Origin: Parapristionchus giblindavisi
Taxonomy: Eukaryota > Nematoda > Chromadorea > Rhabditida > Diplogasteridae
NCBI GenBank assembly: GCA_943737045.1
Contig: CALSFV010000287.1
Location: forward strand, 326,001 to 390,000
Length of the DNA stretch: 64,000 nucleotides
Direction of reading: 5' to 3'
The notes beneath the pieces were generated by a model, which was given only the letters and a program-made list of their open reading frames with translations, had not been told where the DNA came from and did not search any database. Every line of letters starts with the position of its first letter. Position 1 is the stretch's first letter. A program made the position numbers and the translations under genes. Positions 12,713-21,993 of this stretch are shown here, piece by piece.

Positions 12713-13488
12713 CTAGTTAAGCACATATTATTATTGCAATAACAGTGAATATATACGTGAAACATAAAAAGTTAGAAAATGATGAAAAGCGAGGAAAATA
12801 TTCAATTTGCCGAACGTGCGCGACTTACACAGTAAAGCATGCAGCAAAAAGTTGCACTTCGGGCGCGCAAGTGTTGCATATGTTGCGCGCAAGTGGTGAT
12901 AGTGATAACTTGCGGAGCAAGGTACCGTAAGTTGCGCGCAAGTGTTGCACATGTGGCGCGCAAGTTGCGATTTTGTTAACTTGCGGCGCAAGGTATCGTA
13001 AGTTGCGCGCAAGTGGCGAGAAAAAACCCGAGTTGTCGTTACAAAAACGATTCGTTTACAAATTTCACCTTTTTTAAAAATTATCAATTTTAAACTAAAG
13101 GTGTAATATAATGTGTAGTAGATATTGAGCAAATAAAAAATTTACCTGGGCTATGGGAAAATAGTGAGAATTAATTTAATGTAAATTTTTTTCCGAAAAT
13201 TCCCATTTCCAGCCTTCGTTGACCGTTGAACAAAAAACTCTCCTTGACAATAGTTTCTTAGAATTAGCCAAGGAGTCGACTGCACCCACTCACGAATCGA
13301 TTGGATTCGAAATAAACCTTTTAGGAAAAGGCCCCAAATCGTTGTCTGGACACCCCCTGAAGCGAATTTTCAATTGGAAGGAATTTCCAAGTACCAGTGA
13401 ACTTCACTCATGGAGCCTGTAATTATCATAAAAAAAAAATCCATTTTTCGTCGATACCGCACATATGTGGATTTTCTAAGACATAGTG

Positions 13489-14436
13489 TTTTAATGTTTT
13501 TTGAAAAATCTTTTTTAAACATTTTTTATAATTTTTTATATATTTTCACTGAAACATTCAGTACTGAAGCCATGTTTTCGGTATCAGTAAGTTGTTCAAA
13601 ACCATGGTAGAATATTCATGCAATTCCATTCATATCTAAAAAAATATTATTTGAAAAATCGTAAATAGTGCCGATCATTCAGAAATGAGATCGGAGAGCT
13701 ATATTTATGGAATTTTGAGATATATTATCTGATAGATGAAATATTCACACTGTTAGTAGTTGTATCTTCTATACATGTTTATGCAGTCTGTAATAAATGG
13801 TAAGGTAATTTTCTGGAAAATTATAGATCTTCTACAGATTAATTGATGAATCTAAACCAGTAGATTGCACAGTCCAGTTGTGCTCGTGTGCGAAGCCTAG
13901 GTGATTCTGAAAAATTAGGAATTAAGTAAACGTTAGAGAAGAATTTGAAGCCAGCGATTAGTTTATCCTATCGATTGGTCATTTTTGGAGGAGAAATAGA
14001 TGAAAATTCAGTGAGATGGAATCAACAGTTTTAAAAGATAGTAATTCGATCATTTGTTTCGAACCTATTTGCATGCCTTTGAATAATTGCAACATAGTTT
14101 TTTTTCCAAATGGTATTCAACGATGGTCTTAGGATAAAGTTCAGAATTCCCATAGAAATAACAGATAAAGACAAAGATGGAAGTGAACAATATATATTCA
14201 TTCCATGTACAATTGCCAGTGGGAATACTTGGCGACCGAGGTCATATCACTGTCTGCTATAACCCCATACACAGACGCGTCTATTTCTTCATTCACTCAC
14301 TCATTTCTTCTACTGATCACTTATGTTTCTCTTTGCTCTTATTAATATATTGTTTTATTCTTGCGATTTTAAGAACCTTTATGCTGTCTGTCAACTTTCA
14401 CTCAACCTTTTTTTGCAAGTGAACATAACTTTTAAG
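13489..14436. other. Intergenic stretch
   Basis: AT-rich and without a supported gene. A 49-base open segment on the minus strand (13906-13858), flanked by TTTTTCAG and GTTTAG, could be an isolated exon but is too short to claim. The ORFs at 14177-14422 and 14323-14769 read through splice sites of the gene starting at 14437 and are not genes. Confidence 0.35.
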
Positions 14437-15386
14437 ATGTCTTCTCCATTTGTGACCGGAAAGGAATCGTATGAAGGTGTCAAGAGAAAATTATCATCTA
14501 TTGAGGATCATATTGAGGAGGTGTTTGTTATTATGATTAATTTATTATTATTATTTTCGAAGTCCTATATTGATCTATTTTGTTTTCAGAAGTTTCCCGA
14601 TCTTCGTAAGGCCAAATATATTCTTAAGAAGGTGAAGCTAAATCCTACAACGATGCCACTCGCACGATTGTGTGTACTAACGAAGGTGGTTAGACGATCA
14701 AGGAAAATGGTATGTGTATCATCATTTAAATGTTTTCATTATCTTTTTTTCCAATACGAATTCGTTTAGAATTCTTTGATAAGTAGTCAAACTAATCAGC
14801 AAGTCCCACAATAACTATGACATTTCAAATGAAAGTGATAACATTATGTTACAGGTAGCTGAAGCGAAGAAATGTGAGAAGCGAATCAGAACTGCTCTTC
14901 GTCGAAGATTAGAGCAATTGACAGAAGAAAACACTCGAGCTATTGAGGAACAAATGAGGTATGATATGGTCTTTCAAAACTAGTAGTTTACTTATCATGA
15001 AGTAGACTGGCAAGTCAAGTATACTGCTAGTTTGAAAGTACCTGAGTATTCGATTAAGGTGACACCACAAGCATATTTGAGTCTCTCCGCTCTATCAGTA
15101 CTCTCGCTTTCTTTGTCTACGAGAGAGCATTAACAATGCGGAGAGTAAAATCAGCTTGGGAGTGCATTTACTAGAGAAATACATAGGTTATCTTATCAGT
15201 CCCTTATAAACTCTTTCAATATTTGTTTACTTATTACTAAAGGAAAGATTATTATTTGTAAAATATATTGTGAACTGTTCATCATTATACTATGTTAACT
15301 AATGCGAATATTCAATTAATCTTCATTTTTGCAGTGAACAGGATCGAGATACTACCCCTCCGGCCAACAAAAGGATGAAACTATGA
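14437..15386 (+). CDS. Unidentified 119-residue basic, helical protein
   Basis: Four exons, 14437-14520, 14590-14709, 14855-14958 and 15335-15386, join with matching phases and good sites (TTTTCAG, TTACAG, TTGCAG acceptors). The protein starts MSSPFVTGKESYEG. It has a Lys/Arg-rich middle (KKVKLNPTTMPLARLCVLTK then VVRRSRKM) and a long charged helix (KRIRTALRRRLEQLTEENTR) that could be a coiled coil, and it ends NKRMKL, resembling a nuclear localisation signal. A TTTTTTTGCAAG 20 bases before the ATG could accept a spliced leader. I do not recognise the family; a nuclear or nucleic-acid-binding role is only an inference from charge. A family-H hairpin sits in intron 3. Confidence 0.65.
15052..15170. 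repeat. Short foldback element, hairpin family H (copy 3)
   Basis: Arms GAGTCTCTCCGC and GCGGAGAGTAAAATC are inverted around CTTTCTTTGTCTACGAGAG, the same core as at 4193-4305. Ends are GATTAAGGTGACACC and the related GGGAGTGCATTT. It lies in intron 3 of the 119-residue gene. Confidence 0.55.
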
Positions 15387-15625
15387 CGACTTACCACGTT
15401 TTCTACCTATTGTTGGAATCAGATTTATAGATGTTATTTGTGTTTTATGAATCAGTAATAATTGTGAGACATGAATAATTGTTGTTTTTTATTTTATTGT
15501 TTTCTTGATAAATTGTTGCATGACTGTATCTACGATATATTGATCACGATAGACATAACATAATGAAGTAAGATTTATCTATGACATATTGATATAACAC
15601 TTCAAGAGAAAGTCATTTGTCATGT

Positions 15626-15733
15626 TCATTTAAATTCAATGATATACCAATCCTGCTCCTTCTTCTTTCCTTGAGACTGTCCTTTTGCACCACCATGGTT
15701 CGCATGAGACTGATGTCCATTGCAAAGCTTCAT
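15626..15733 (-). pseudogene. Internally deleted copy of peptide-precursor gene B
   Basis: The minus-strand ATG at 15733 gives MKLC and then jumps to NGHQSHANHGGAKGQ, the C-terminal part of gene B (21688-21993), ending at the same position. The middle, including most of the signal peptide and the dibasic sites, is missing. The junction falls at a short GCA shared by both ends of the deletion, and the frame stays open for 35 residues. The 3' flank matches 21994-22180 inverted, confirming an inverted duplicate. Confidence 0.7.
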
Positions 15734-15871
15734 ATTGTATATGTCAGTTGTTCATATTCCACTGCTTTTATAATGAATACCGGTAATTTTCAAACAAAAG
15801 CGAAAATCATTTGAACAGTCGTTATGTTAATGGTATTACTTTCAAACGATTTTCGCTTTAGTGTGAATATT

Positions 15872-16221
15872 ATGTGGTGTTAATTTCTTGTAAATGGAAT
15901 TGGAAATTGTAAAAAGGGTGTTAATTTTGTCCACTTGTAAATAGCATTGTAAAAAGCAAATATCTCGGTTCTCTGACTAGATAGAGACTTGAAACTTGGT
16001 TTTTAGGTTAAAAACCACGAAAAAAGCTTATAAACGAAGTTTCAAGTCTCTAGCTCTACTAAGAACGGAGATATTTGCTTTTTACAAGATTTTTCAGGAA
16101 AAACTCGAACAACTAGTCAGAGAACCGAGATATTTGCTTTTTACAATGCTATTTACAAGTGGACAAAATTAACACCCTTTTTACAATTTCCAATTCCATT
16201 TACAAGAAATTAACACCACAT
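15872..16221. mobile_element. 350-bp MITE with about 107-bp terminal inverted repeats
   Basis: ATGTGGTGTTAATTTCTTG at the left is exactly inverted at the right end, and the match continues for about 107 bases each side. The element is absent from the other copy of this promoter (18556-18640), where GTGAATATT runs straight into AAAGGTTG, so that copy is the empty site. It lies about 50 bp before the start of the gene A pseudogene. Confidence 0.8.
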
Positions 16222-16273
16222 CAAAGGTTGTCATTATAAAAGCATCGAAATATGTACAACTAACATATTAAAC

Positions 16274-16654
16274 ATGAAGTTGTACATTCTTCTCCCGCTC
16301 CTCGCCTTTATCATCTACGCTTCGGCTGACAAATTAGAAGAATCTGAAGAATCCGGAGTGATGAAACGTCATGTGAAATCAAAGGGATTCGCAAAGAGAG
16401 AAGCTCCATATGGAAGAGACAAGCTCCTGGTGGAGGAGGGGCAGGGGCCGGTGGAGCTAGGGGAGCTGGGGGAGCAGGAGATGTTGGGCAAGGAGGACCT
16501 ATGTGAGGTATGGTTGGAGGTATACTCGATTCTATTGGTGGAATGATCAAAGGAATTGGTGGAAGTATTGCTGGTGGGAAGAAGAGAGAAGCTGGATATG
16601 TCAAAAGAGAAGCTAGAATCGTCAAGCGTAATGGACACGCTCATGGACATTGAC
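16274..16654 (+). pseudogene. Degraded copy of secreted peptide-precursor gene A
   Basis: Begins like gene A (MKLYILLPLLAFIIYASADK) and keeps the first dibasic sites (MKRHVKSKGFAKRE). A one-base loss where gene A reads ACATATGAAAAGAG then shifts the frame, and a further change turns a Gly codon into TGA in the region encoding the glycine-rich peptide. A MITE sits in its proximal upstream region. The DNA stays closely similar to gene A to the end, so it decayed recently or is kept similar by conversion with its inverted partner. Confidence 0.75.
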
Positions 16655-18129
16655 ATTCTCCTTCTCAAGCTAAACCTTTTTGGGGTGGTCTGCTTAAAGA
16701 AGCAGAACAAGCTATAAAACACAAACACTAAACTATAGAATTTTGTTCTAAAATGAGGTCCCGGCCATGTACGCTATCGTTCAAATCTTTGTTTAATGTG
16801 ATCGATGTATTTAAATAAATATCATTTGTCGAATTCCAGCTAATAACACAATGGAAAAATATACTAGACCTGCTATTTTGAATTTGCGAAATTTTCATAA
16901 TTAAAAATAATTTAGTTTATTGAAAAAATTCCTTTGATTATGCGATAACCACTCATTTAATGTTGTCTTTTTACATTCTGGATTGCGTACTTGCTTGGCT
17001 ATTCTTTCAAATATTCGAAAAGCGCGAAACTATCTGAGTGGTCTGCTCAGGCAAATCGTTTGCGATCTAATCAGAAACAAATTAAAATCTAATGCAAGAA
17101 ATTTTGGTACTAATCCGTCTTCAAATAAGATTGTGCAATCTGCTAATAAGATTATAAATTCTTCAAAGTATATCGTAAACGCTGAACATCGTCGAATTAT
17201 TCGAATAGATTGTAATTTTTTTCCCAATGATTCTAAATTTCCCTAGTTCTAAATTCTTGTAACTAGAGCATGAAATCTTCTAATTAGATTCTAAAATTTT
17301 CTAATTAGATTCTAAATTTTTTAATTAGATTATTCCTTTCCGAGTATTTCGGATACGATATCCGGTTTATACAACCTATTGATTTTGCAAAAACGATACA
17401 TAACGTATTTAATGCATTTATTTCGTAAGATAACGAACCAATTGGAACCTATGTAACAAAAAAAAGGAGAAAAACGATCAAATCGAATGGATTTACATGT
17501 TAAATGCGAGAGTCAACAACCATAATAACAACAACAAATCGATGATGGATCAATCGATGATGCTCACTGAGGCTCGAGTAGATGCAGATGACTAGTTCCG
17601 ACCTGCGCGTTCTTTTCGAGGGAGCGAGCGTAGTTACTGTAAATTCGAGAATTGAACTTTCCTCGCTGAGCCTGATCAATTTGAACTCTATTATAATCGA
17701 CAAATACTAACAGCATATACTCACAAGATAATTATAGATAATTAAGATGTCTTGTAAAGATGAAGGATACTGTAGTTGAATAGTTGAACCGATAAATCAT
17801 GAAACAAGCCGTTTAGTCGTTATCGCATAATCAAAGGGAATTTTTCAATAAAGCTACTATTTCTAATTACGAAAATTTCGGAAATTTTTTTATAATTCAA
17901 AAAAGTAGGTATCTTCTAGTATATTTTTCCATTGTGTTATTAGCTGGAATTTGACAAATGATATTTATTTAAATACATCGATCACATTAAACAAAGATAT
18001 GTATACATTTGAATGAGAGCTTGATTTTAGAACAAAGTCTATAGTTTAGTGTTTGTGTTTTATAGCTTGATCTGCTTCTTTAAGCAGACCACTCCAAAAA
18101 GGTTTAGATTGTGCAGGAGAATGCCCATG

Positions 18130-18504
18130 TCAATGAGCGTGTCCATTACGCTTGACGATTCTAGCTTCTCTTTTGACATATCCAGCTTCTCTCTTCTTCC
18201 CACCAGCAATACTTCCACCAATTCCTTTGATCATTCCACCAATAGAATCGAGTATACCTCCAACCATACCTCCCATAGGTCCTCCTTGCCCAACATCTCC
18301 TGCTCCCCCAGCTCCCCTAGCTCCACCGGCCCCTGCCCCTCCTCCACCAGGAGCTTGTCTCTTTTCATATGTAGCTTCTCTCTTTGCGAATCCCTTTGAT
18401 TTGACATGACGTTTCATGACTCCGGCGTCTTCAGATTCTTCTAATTTATCAGCCGAAGCGTAGATGATAAAGGCGAAAAGCGGAAGAAGAATGTACAACT
18501 TCAT
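18130..18504 (-). CDS. Gene A: secreted multi-peptide precursor with a Gly-rich amidated peptide
   Basis: A single-exon ORF of 124 residues. Residues 1-18 (MKLYILLPLFAFIIYASA) form a clear signal peptide. Dibasic KR sites at 31-32, 41-42, 48-49, 103-105 (KKR), 111-112 and 118-119 divide the rest into peptides, as in neuropeptide-like or antimicrobial precursors. The central peptide (50 to about 102) has a Gly/Ala-rich start and an amphipathic Gly-rich end (GILDSIGGMIKGIGGSIAG) followed by GKKR, a classic amidation and cleavage signal. That end resembles cationic amphibian skin peptides in style only. The smaller peptides end in YEKR, YVKR and IVKR. I chose the ATG at 18504 because it begins the signal peptide; the frame extends upstream without purpose. 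Function is not established. Confidence 0.75.
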   Translation of the reverse strand: MKLYILLPLFAFIIYASADKLEESEDAGVMKRHVKSKGFAKREATYEKRQAPGGGGAGAGGARGAGGAGDVGQGGPMGGMVGGILDSIGGMIKGIGGSIAGGKKREAGYVKREARIVKRNGHAH

Positions 18505-18688
18505 TTTTGATATGTCAGTTGTACATATTTCGATGCTTTTATAATGACAACCTTTAATATTCACACAAAAGCGAAAATCGTTTGAAAGTAATACCATTAA
18601 CATAACGACTGTTCAAATGATTTTCGCTTTTGTTTGAAAATTACCGGTATTCATTATAAAAGCAGTGGAATATGAACAACTGACATAT
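18505..18688. promoter_or_regulatory. Shared upstream region of head-to-head genes A and B (now split by E2)
   Basis: In the left duplicate the A and B starts are about 190 bp apart once the MITE is removed. Here the same sequence lies at 18505-18688 and resumes at 21679. It contains two ATTATAAAAGC boxes in opposite orientation (near 18536-18548 and 18652-18662), each about 30 bp before an ATG-proximal ACATAT motif, and repeated AAAGCGAAAATC(A/G)TTTGAA motifs (near 18570 and 18620). This is consistent with a bidirectional promoter with a TATA-like box for each gene. Confidence 0.6.
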
Positions 18689-19424
18689 CACGCGTGTCGC
18701 GTAAGGTTCGAATAAACAGTGGCACATTGAAAAAATCGAAAATGAGCAGAGGTCATTTTTTGGTAGTCTATATGGTCCCTAACAACGTACCGTCGAGCTT
18801 TTTTGCATATCTTCATTTTCAACGTCGGCAGACGTCGTCAAACTTTTTGGACGCCGAAAATTGCCGACTTTGGAGCTCTGTAGCTCTTCAGGATGTAGTT
18901 TTGGTATCAAACTGTCAACAGAAGAATTCTTCGGAATATCAAGGAGAATGCGCTTGCATCATTGCCATATCGATATTTTAATTAGTTTTTTCGTAAATCG
19001 ATTTTATTGATTATTGTTCTTAAAAATATAGAAGCCGAAACTTTTCAATAGCTCAATAGATAGAGCTCGACGAGAGGAATTCAATGGTATGCTGACGGTT
19101 ACTGTGTGTGGTTGTCTTCGAAAGTTATGATCATTTCAATATTTTCATTGCATGCGATCACACAAGAGGAGAGTGACACAGCCAGTGATCTACCCACTCT
19201 TCTCCCTCGTGCAATGACTTCGATCATTGAAGCTAGTTTTACTGTTATTCTTGTGTGCATCTACTAGTTATTTTTCATTATTTTCGAATATTCATTTCTA
19301 AAAAAAATCGATTAATATCAATCATCATGAATGCAAACAAAACAACTAAGAGGCCTTATATTCACAGGAATATTTTATTACAGTCTTTCGTCGAGAATAA
19401 AATACCATCCTAAAGAAGTCGTTT

Positions 19425-19676
19425 TCATGTTGTCCTAGAATTTTCCTCGTCCTCATCCTCCTCAGCATATCCCTCCTCGAAGACGTCATCGCCCAGCACA
19501 GAGTCCTCGGACTCCTCCGCAACTCTTCTCTTCCGAGTCATTCCACTGGCCGATCGAACACTCGACCTCGTCCCAGTGCTCTTCTTACTCGTCTTCGATG
19601 ACATCTTCGTCGTCGAACATTGATAAGATCGATAACTGAATTCAGCCGAAGAGAACGACGTGAGGTTGGATTTCAT
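19425..19676 (-). CDS. E2-encoded small acidic protein (left-arm copy)
   Basis: ATG at 19676, 83 residues, same protein as the right-arm copy at 20684-20935. Ser/Thr/Lys-rich N-terminal half (MSSKTSKKSTGTRSSVRS), basic RKRR, then an acidic tail (EESEDSVLGDDVFEEGYAEE). The related ORF in E2' (38036-38320) shares QC-STTK, an Arg-rich stretch, ESED and DDVF in the same order. It could be an element-encoded accessory protein or a domesticated host fragment; there are no catalytic motifs. Confidence 0.5.
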   Translation of the reverse strand: MKSNLTSFSSAEFSYRSYQCSTTKMSSKTSKKSTGTRSSVRSASGMTRKRRVAEESEDSVLGDDVFEEGYAEEDEDEENSRTT

Positions 19677-19689
19677 CAATGAAGAGAGA

Positions 19690-20640
19690 TACTAACTGCT
19701 CCCTTGATTGAAGCATGTGAATGAGATCAATGGAAACTTTTAAAAGTTAATTCTTACTAAGTCGACCATGCTGAATATTGCTATGTAGGCCACTCCCCGT
19801 AATTTCAACCATCAAAGAAACCAATCAATAGTGAGACGATAATAGCAAGAGTGAGTCATCAGTGATCCAAAAAGAATAATCATACAAAAAAACGGAAAAT
19901 GGCGTTAAAGAAGGGGACCCTTGAGTTGGCATGACTGACTCCCGCAACGATTTACATGGGATAGAATGTTAATATTGTATGGAAATTAGCGTAAGTGACA
20001 ATGGGAAAGTGAGAGAGTCAAGTGTGCAAATCGGATAGACAACCTCTACTTGCCTGAAAAGTTGTACTTTCAATGCACATAACAAGCTTCAAATATATAA
20101 TCACGAAATATGAAAAATTTTGTTCGGTTAGTGTGATAAATCTCTATCATTCTACCCGAACAGTCTTGTTACGAATCTTTAAAACGGAAAACCGTACCAA
20201 AATCGCACAGACTGTGAGGAAGGAATCATTCGTTTTTTCCTTCCCTACAGTTTGTCGATGCGAAATGATCCACTCAAAATCGCCTATCGATCTGCAAGAG
20301 TCGGCATGAACTGACTCCATTAATGTTAGCCGTTTTCTCTAATTTTCGATTTTTTTAGAAATGAATATTATATTAAATTATGAAAAAAAACTAGGAGATG
20401 CACCAGAATAACAGTAAAACTAACTTCAATGATCGAAGTCATTGCACGAGGCAGAAGAGTGGGTAGATCACTGGCTGCGTCACTCTCCACTAGTGTGATC
20501 GCTTTCAATGAAAATATTGAAATGATCATAACTTCCGAAGACAACAACATACAGCAACCGTCAGCATACCATTGAATTCCTCTCGTCGAGCTCTATCTAT
20601 TGAGCTATTGAAAGTTTCGGCTTCTATATTTTTAAGAATT
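19690..20640. other. Centre of E2, no further gene
   Basis: The unique central part (about 19700-20330) includes TTAGTGTGATAAATCTCTATC and CCGAACAGTCTTGTTACGAA, also found near 28690 and 35690, which marks another dispersed repeat. From 20370 the sequence is a direct copy of the arm segment 21095-21350. Open frames here are short and unsupported. Confidence 0.45.
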
Positions 20641-20683
20641 CACATGCTTCAATCAAGGGAGCAGTTAGTATCTCTCTTCATTG

Positions 20684-20935
20684 ATGAAATCCAACCTCAC
20701 GTCGTTCTCTTCGGCTGAATTCAGTTATCGATCTTATCAATGTTCGACGACGAAGATGTCATCGAAGACGAGTAAGAAGAGCACTGGGACGAGGTCGAGT
20801 GTTCGATCGGCCAGTGGAATGACTCGGAAGAGAAGAGTTGCGGAGGAGTCCGAGGACTCTGTGCTGGGCGATGACGTCTTCGAGGAGGGATATGCTGAGG
20901 AGGATGAGGACGAGGAAAATTCTAGGACAACATGA
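20684..20935 (+). CDS. E2-encoded small acidic protein (right-arm copy)
   Basis: ATG at 20684 (the frame is also open from a TTG three bases earlier), 83 residues, identical in protein to the inverted left-arm copy. An internal ATG at 20756 would give a 59-residue protein beginning MSSKTSKK, which is where the basic and acidic blocks start. Identity between the two arm copies suggests recent formation or ongoing conversion of the arms. Confidence 0.5.
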   Translation: MKSNLTSFSSAEFSYRSYQCSTTKMSSKTSKKSTGTRSSVRSASGMTRKRRVAEESEDSVLGDDVFEEGYAEEDEDEENSRTT

Positions 20936-21687
20936 AAACGACTTCTTTAGGATGGTATTTTATTCTCGACGAAAGACTGTAATAAAATATTCCTGTGAAT
21001 ATAAGGCCTCTTAGTTGTTTTGTTTGCATTCATGATGATTGATATTAATCGATTTTTTTTAGAAATGAATATTCGAAAATAATGAAAAATAACTAGTAGA
21101 TGCACACAAGAATAACAGTAAAACTAGCTTCAATGATCGAAGTCATTGCACGAGGGAGAAGAGTGGGTAGATCACTGGCTGTGTCACTCTCCTCTTGTGT
21201 GATCGCATGCAATGAAAATATTGAAATGATCATAACTTTCGAAGACAACCACACACAGTAACCGTCAGCATACCATTGAATTCCTCTCGTCGAGCTCTAT
21301 CTATTGAGCTATTGAAAAGTTTCGGCTTCTATATTTTTAAGAACAATAATCAATAAAATCGATTTACGAAAAAACTAATTAAAATATCGATATGGCAATG
21401 ATGCAAGCGCATTCTCCTTGATATTCCGAAGAATTCTTCTGTTGACAGTTTGATACCAAAACTACATCCTGAAGAGCTACAGAGCTCCAAAGTCGGCAAT
21501 TTTCGGCGTCCAAAAAGTTTGACGACGTCTGCCGACGTTGAAAATGAAGATATGCAAAAAAGCTCGACGGTACGTTGTTAGGGACCATATAGACTACCAA
21601 AAAATGCAATAATATATGGGGGTCAAAAAATGTGCCAACCACCCCCGGATTTTATTCGATTCTTCGGTGACACGCGTGATATACAAT

Positions 21688-21993
21688 ATGAAGCTTTGCA
21701 TTCTTCTTCCACTATTCGCCTTGATCCTCTATGTTTGGGCCGATGAAGTAGAAGTATTAGAATCAGAAGAAGATGGATTCGTCAAACGTCAGATCCAACC
21801 AAAAGGATTCGGAAAGAGGGAAACTGGAATATGAAGTATGAAAAGAGAGGCAAGAATCGTCAAACGTAATGGACATGCTCATGGACATCAACAAGGCAAT
21901 GGACATCAGTCTCATGCGAACCATGGTGGTGCAAAAGGACAGTCTCAAGGAAAGAAGAAGGAGCAGGATTGGTATATCATTGAATTTAAATGA
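21688..21993 (+). pseudogene. Gene B: secreted peptide-precursor relative with an in-frame stop
   Basis: Starts MKLCILLPLFALILYVWADE, a signal peptide closely related to gene A, followed by dibasic sites VKR and GKR. A TGA follows residue 48 (end 21834). The same frame then continues for 52 more residues with KREARIVKR, a His/Gly-rich stretch NGHAHGHQQGNGHQSHANHG and a Lys-rich end, stopping at 21993. The His-rich part could bind metal ions. Either the gene is broken by this one stop or only the 48-residue product is made. E2 lies 9 bp before the ATG and cuts it off from its promoter. Confidence 0.65.

Larger units (their letters stand above)
10488..13032. mobile_element. Nested terminal-inverted-repeat element inside E1a, enclosing spliced-looking exons
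   Basis: The ends start CTCGTGTCTTTCATCGCC and, on the other strand, CTCGGGTTTTTTCTCGCC, both followed by ACTTGCGCGCAACTTA: a 34-base inverted repeat with four mismatches. Subterminal DNA on both sides carries repeated GCGCGCAAGT or its complement (10500-10640 and 12860-13015), as expected for binding sites in a DNA transposon. It splits the right arm of E1a cleanly. The interior holds the exon chain 12712-11041 (minus), a hairpin at 12350-12432 and a short ACAGGGGG repeat. No recognisable transposase. Confidence 0.6.
9656..13488. mobile_element. Long inverted-repeat element E1a, interrupted by a nested element
   Basis: The left arm (about 9656-10245) is repeated inverted at 10370-10485 and then again from 13033 to 13488. 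The outer ends read CACTATCTGAGAGAATTC on the left and, inverted, CACTATGTCTTAGAAAATCC on the right. A compact second copy (E1b) lies at 44528-45927. Removing 10488-13032 restores a nearly continuous right arm (left junction AATTCAG, right junction TTGTCGTTAC, as in the left arm's complement). There is no transposase frame, so it is a non-autonomous foldback element. Similarity between the arms may run a few tens of bases beyond these limits. Confidence 0.7.
15734..18688. repeat. Inverted duplication of the peptide-precursor locus (left and right arms)
   Basis: Left arm 15734-16950 (less the MITE at 15872-16221) is the inverted copy of 17820-18688. The arms carry the gene A copies (16274 plus, 18504 minus) and their shared upstream regions. 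The central 870 bp (16951-17819) is unique AT-rich DNA with a short TTCTAATTAGATTCTAAA repeat at 17275-17330 and no recognisable gene. The arms have diverged by scattered substitutions and small indels, so this duplication is older than the 27-37 kb palindrome. Confidence 0.75.
18689..21678. mobile_element. E2: 2.99-kb inverted-repeat element with CACGCGTG ends and 4-bp ATAT target duplication
   Basis: The left end CACGCGTGTCGCGTAAGG and the right end, inverted CACGCGTGTCACCGAAG, are flanked by ATAT on both sides (18685-18688 and 21679-21682). The duplicate locus at 15733 keeps the uninterrupted site, so insertion is shown directly. The arms (18760-19680 and 20660-21600) are nearly identical inverted copies, each containing a small ORF for an acidic protein. 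A third partial arm copy lies at 20370-20650. E2' at 37497-39000 shares the ends and organisation. No recognisable transposase. Confidence 0.8.

Noticed and set aside
13858..13906. Upstream exon (NHLGFAHEHNWTVQST) for the unidentified minus-strand gene
   Set aside because: Phase and splice sites fit, but it lies outside the nested element that holds the other exons, and 49 open bases occur easily by chance.
15617..15814. Plus-strand frame MSCSFKFNDIPILLLLLSLR, repeated on the minus strand at 21763-22002
   Set aside because: It is antisense to the gene B tail in both duplicates and starts at a non-ATG codon. The hydrophobic run is the complement of the Lys/Gln-rich tail.
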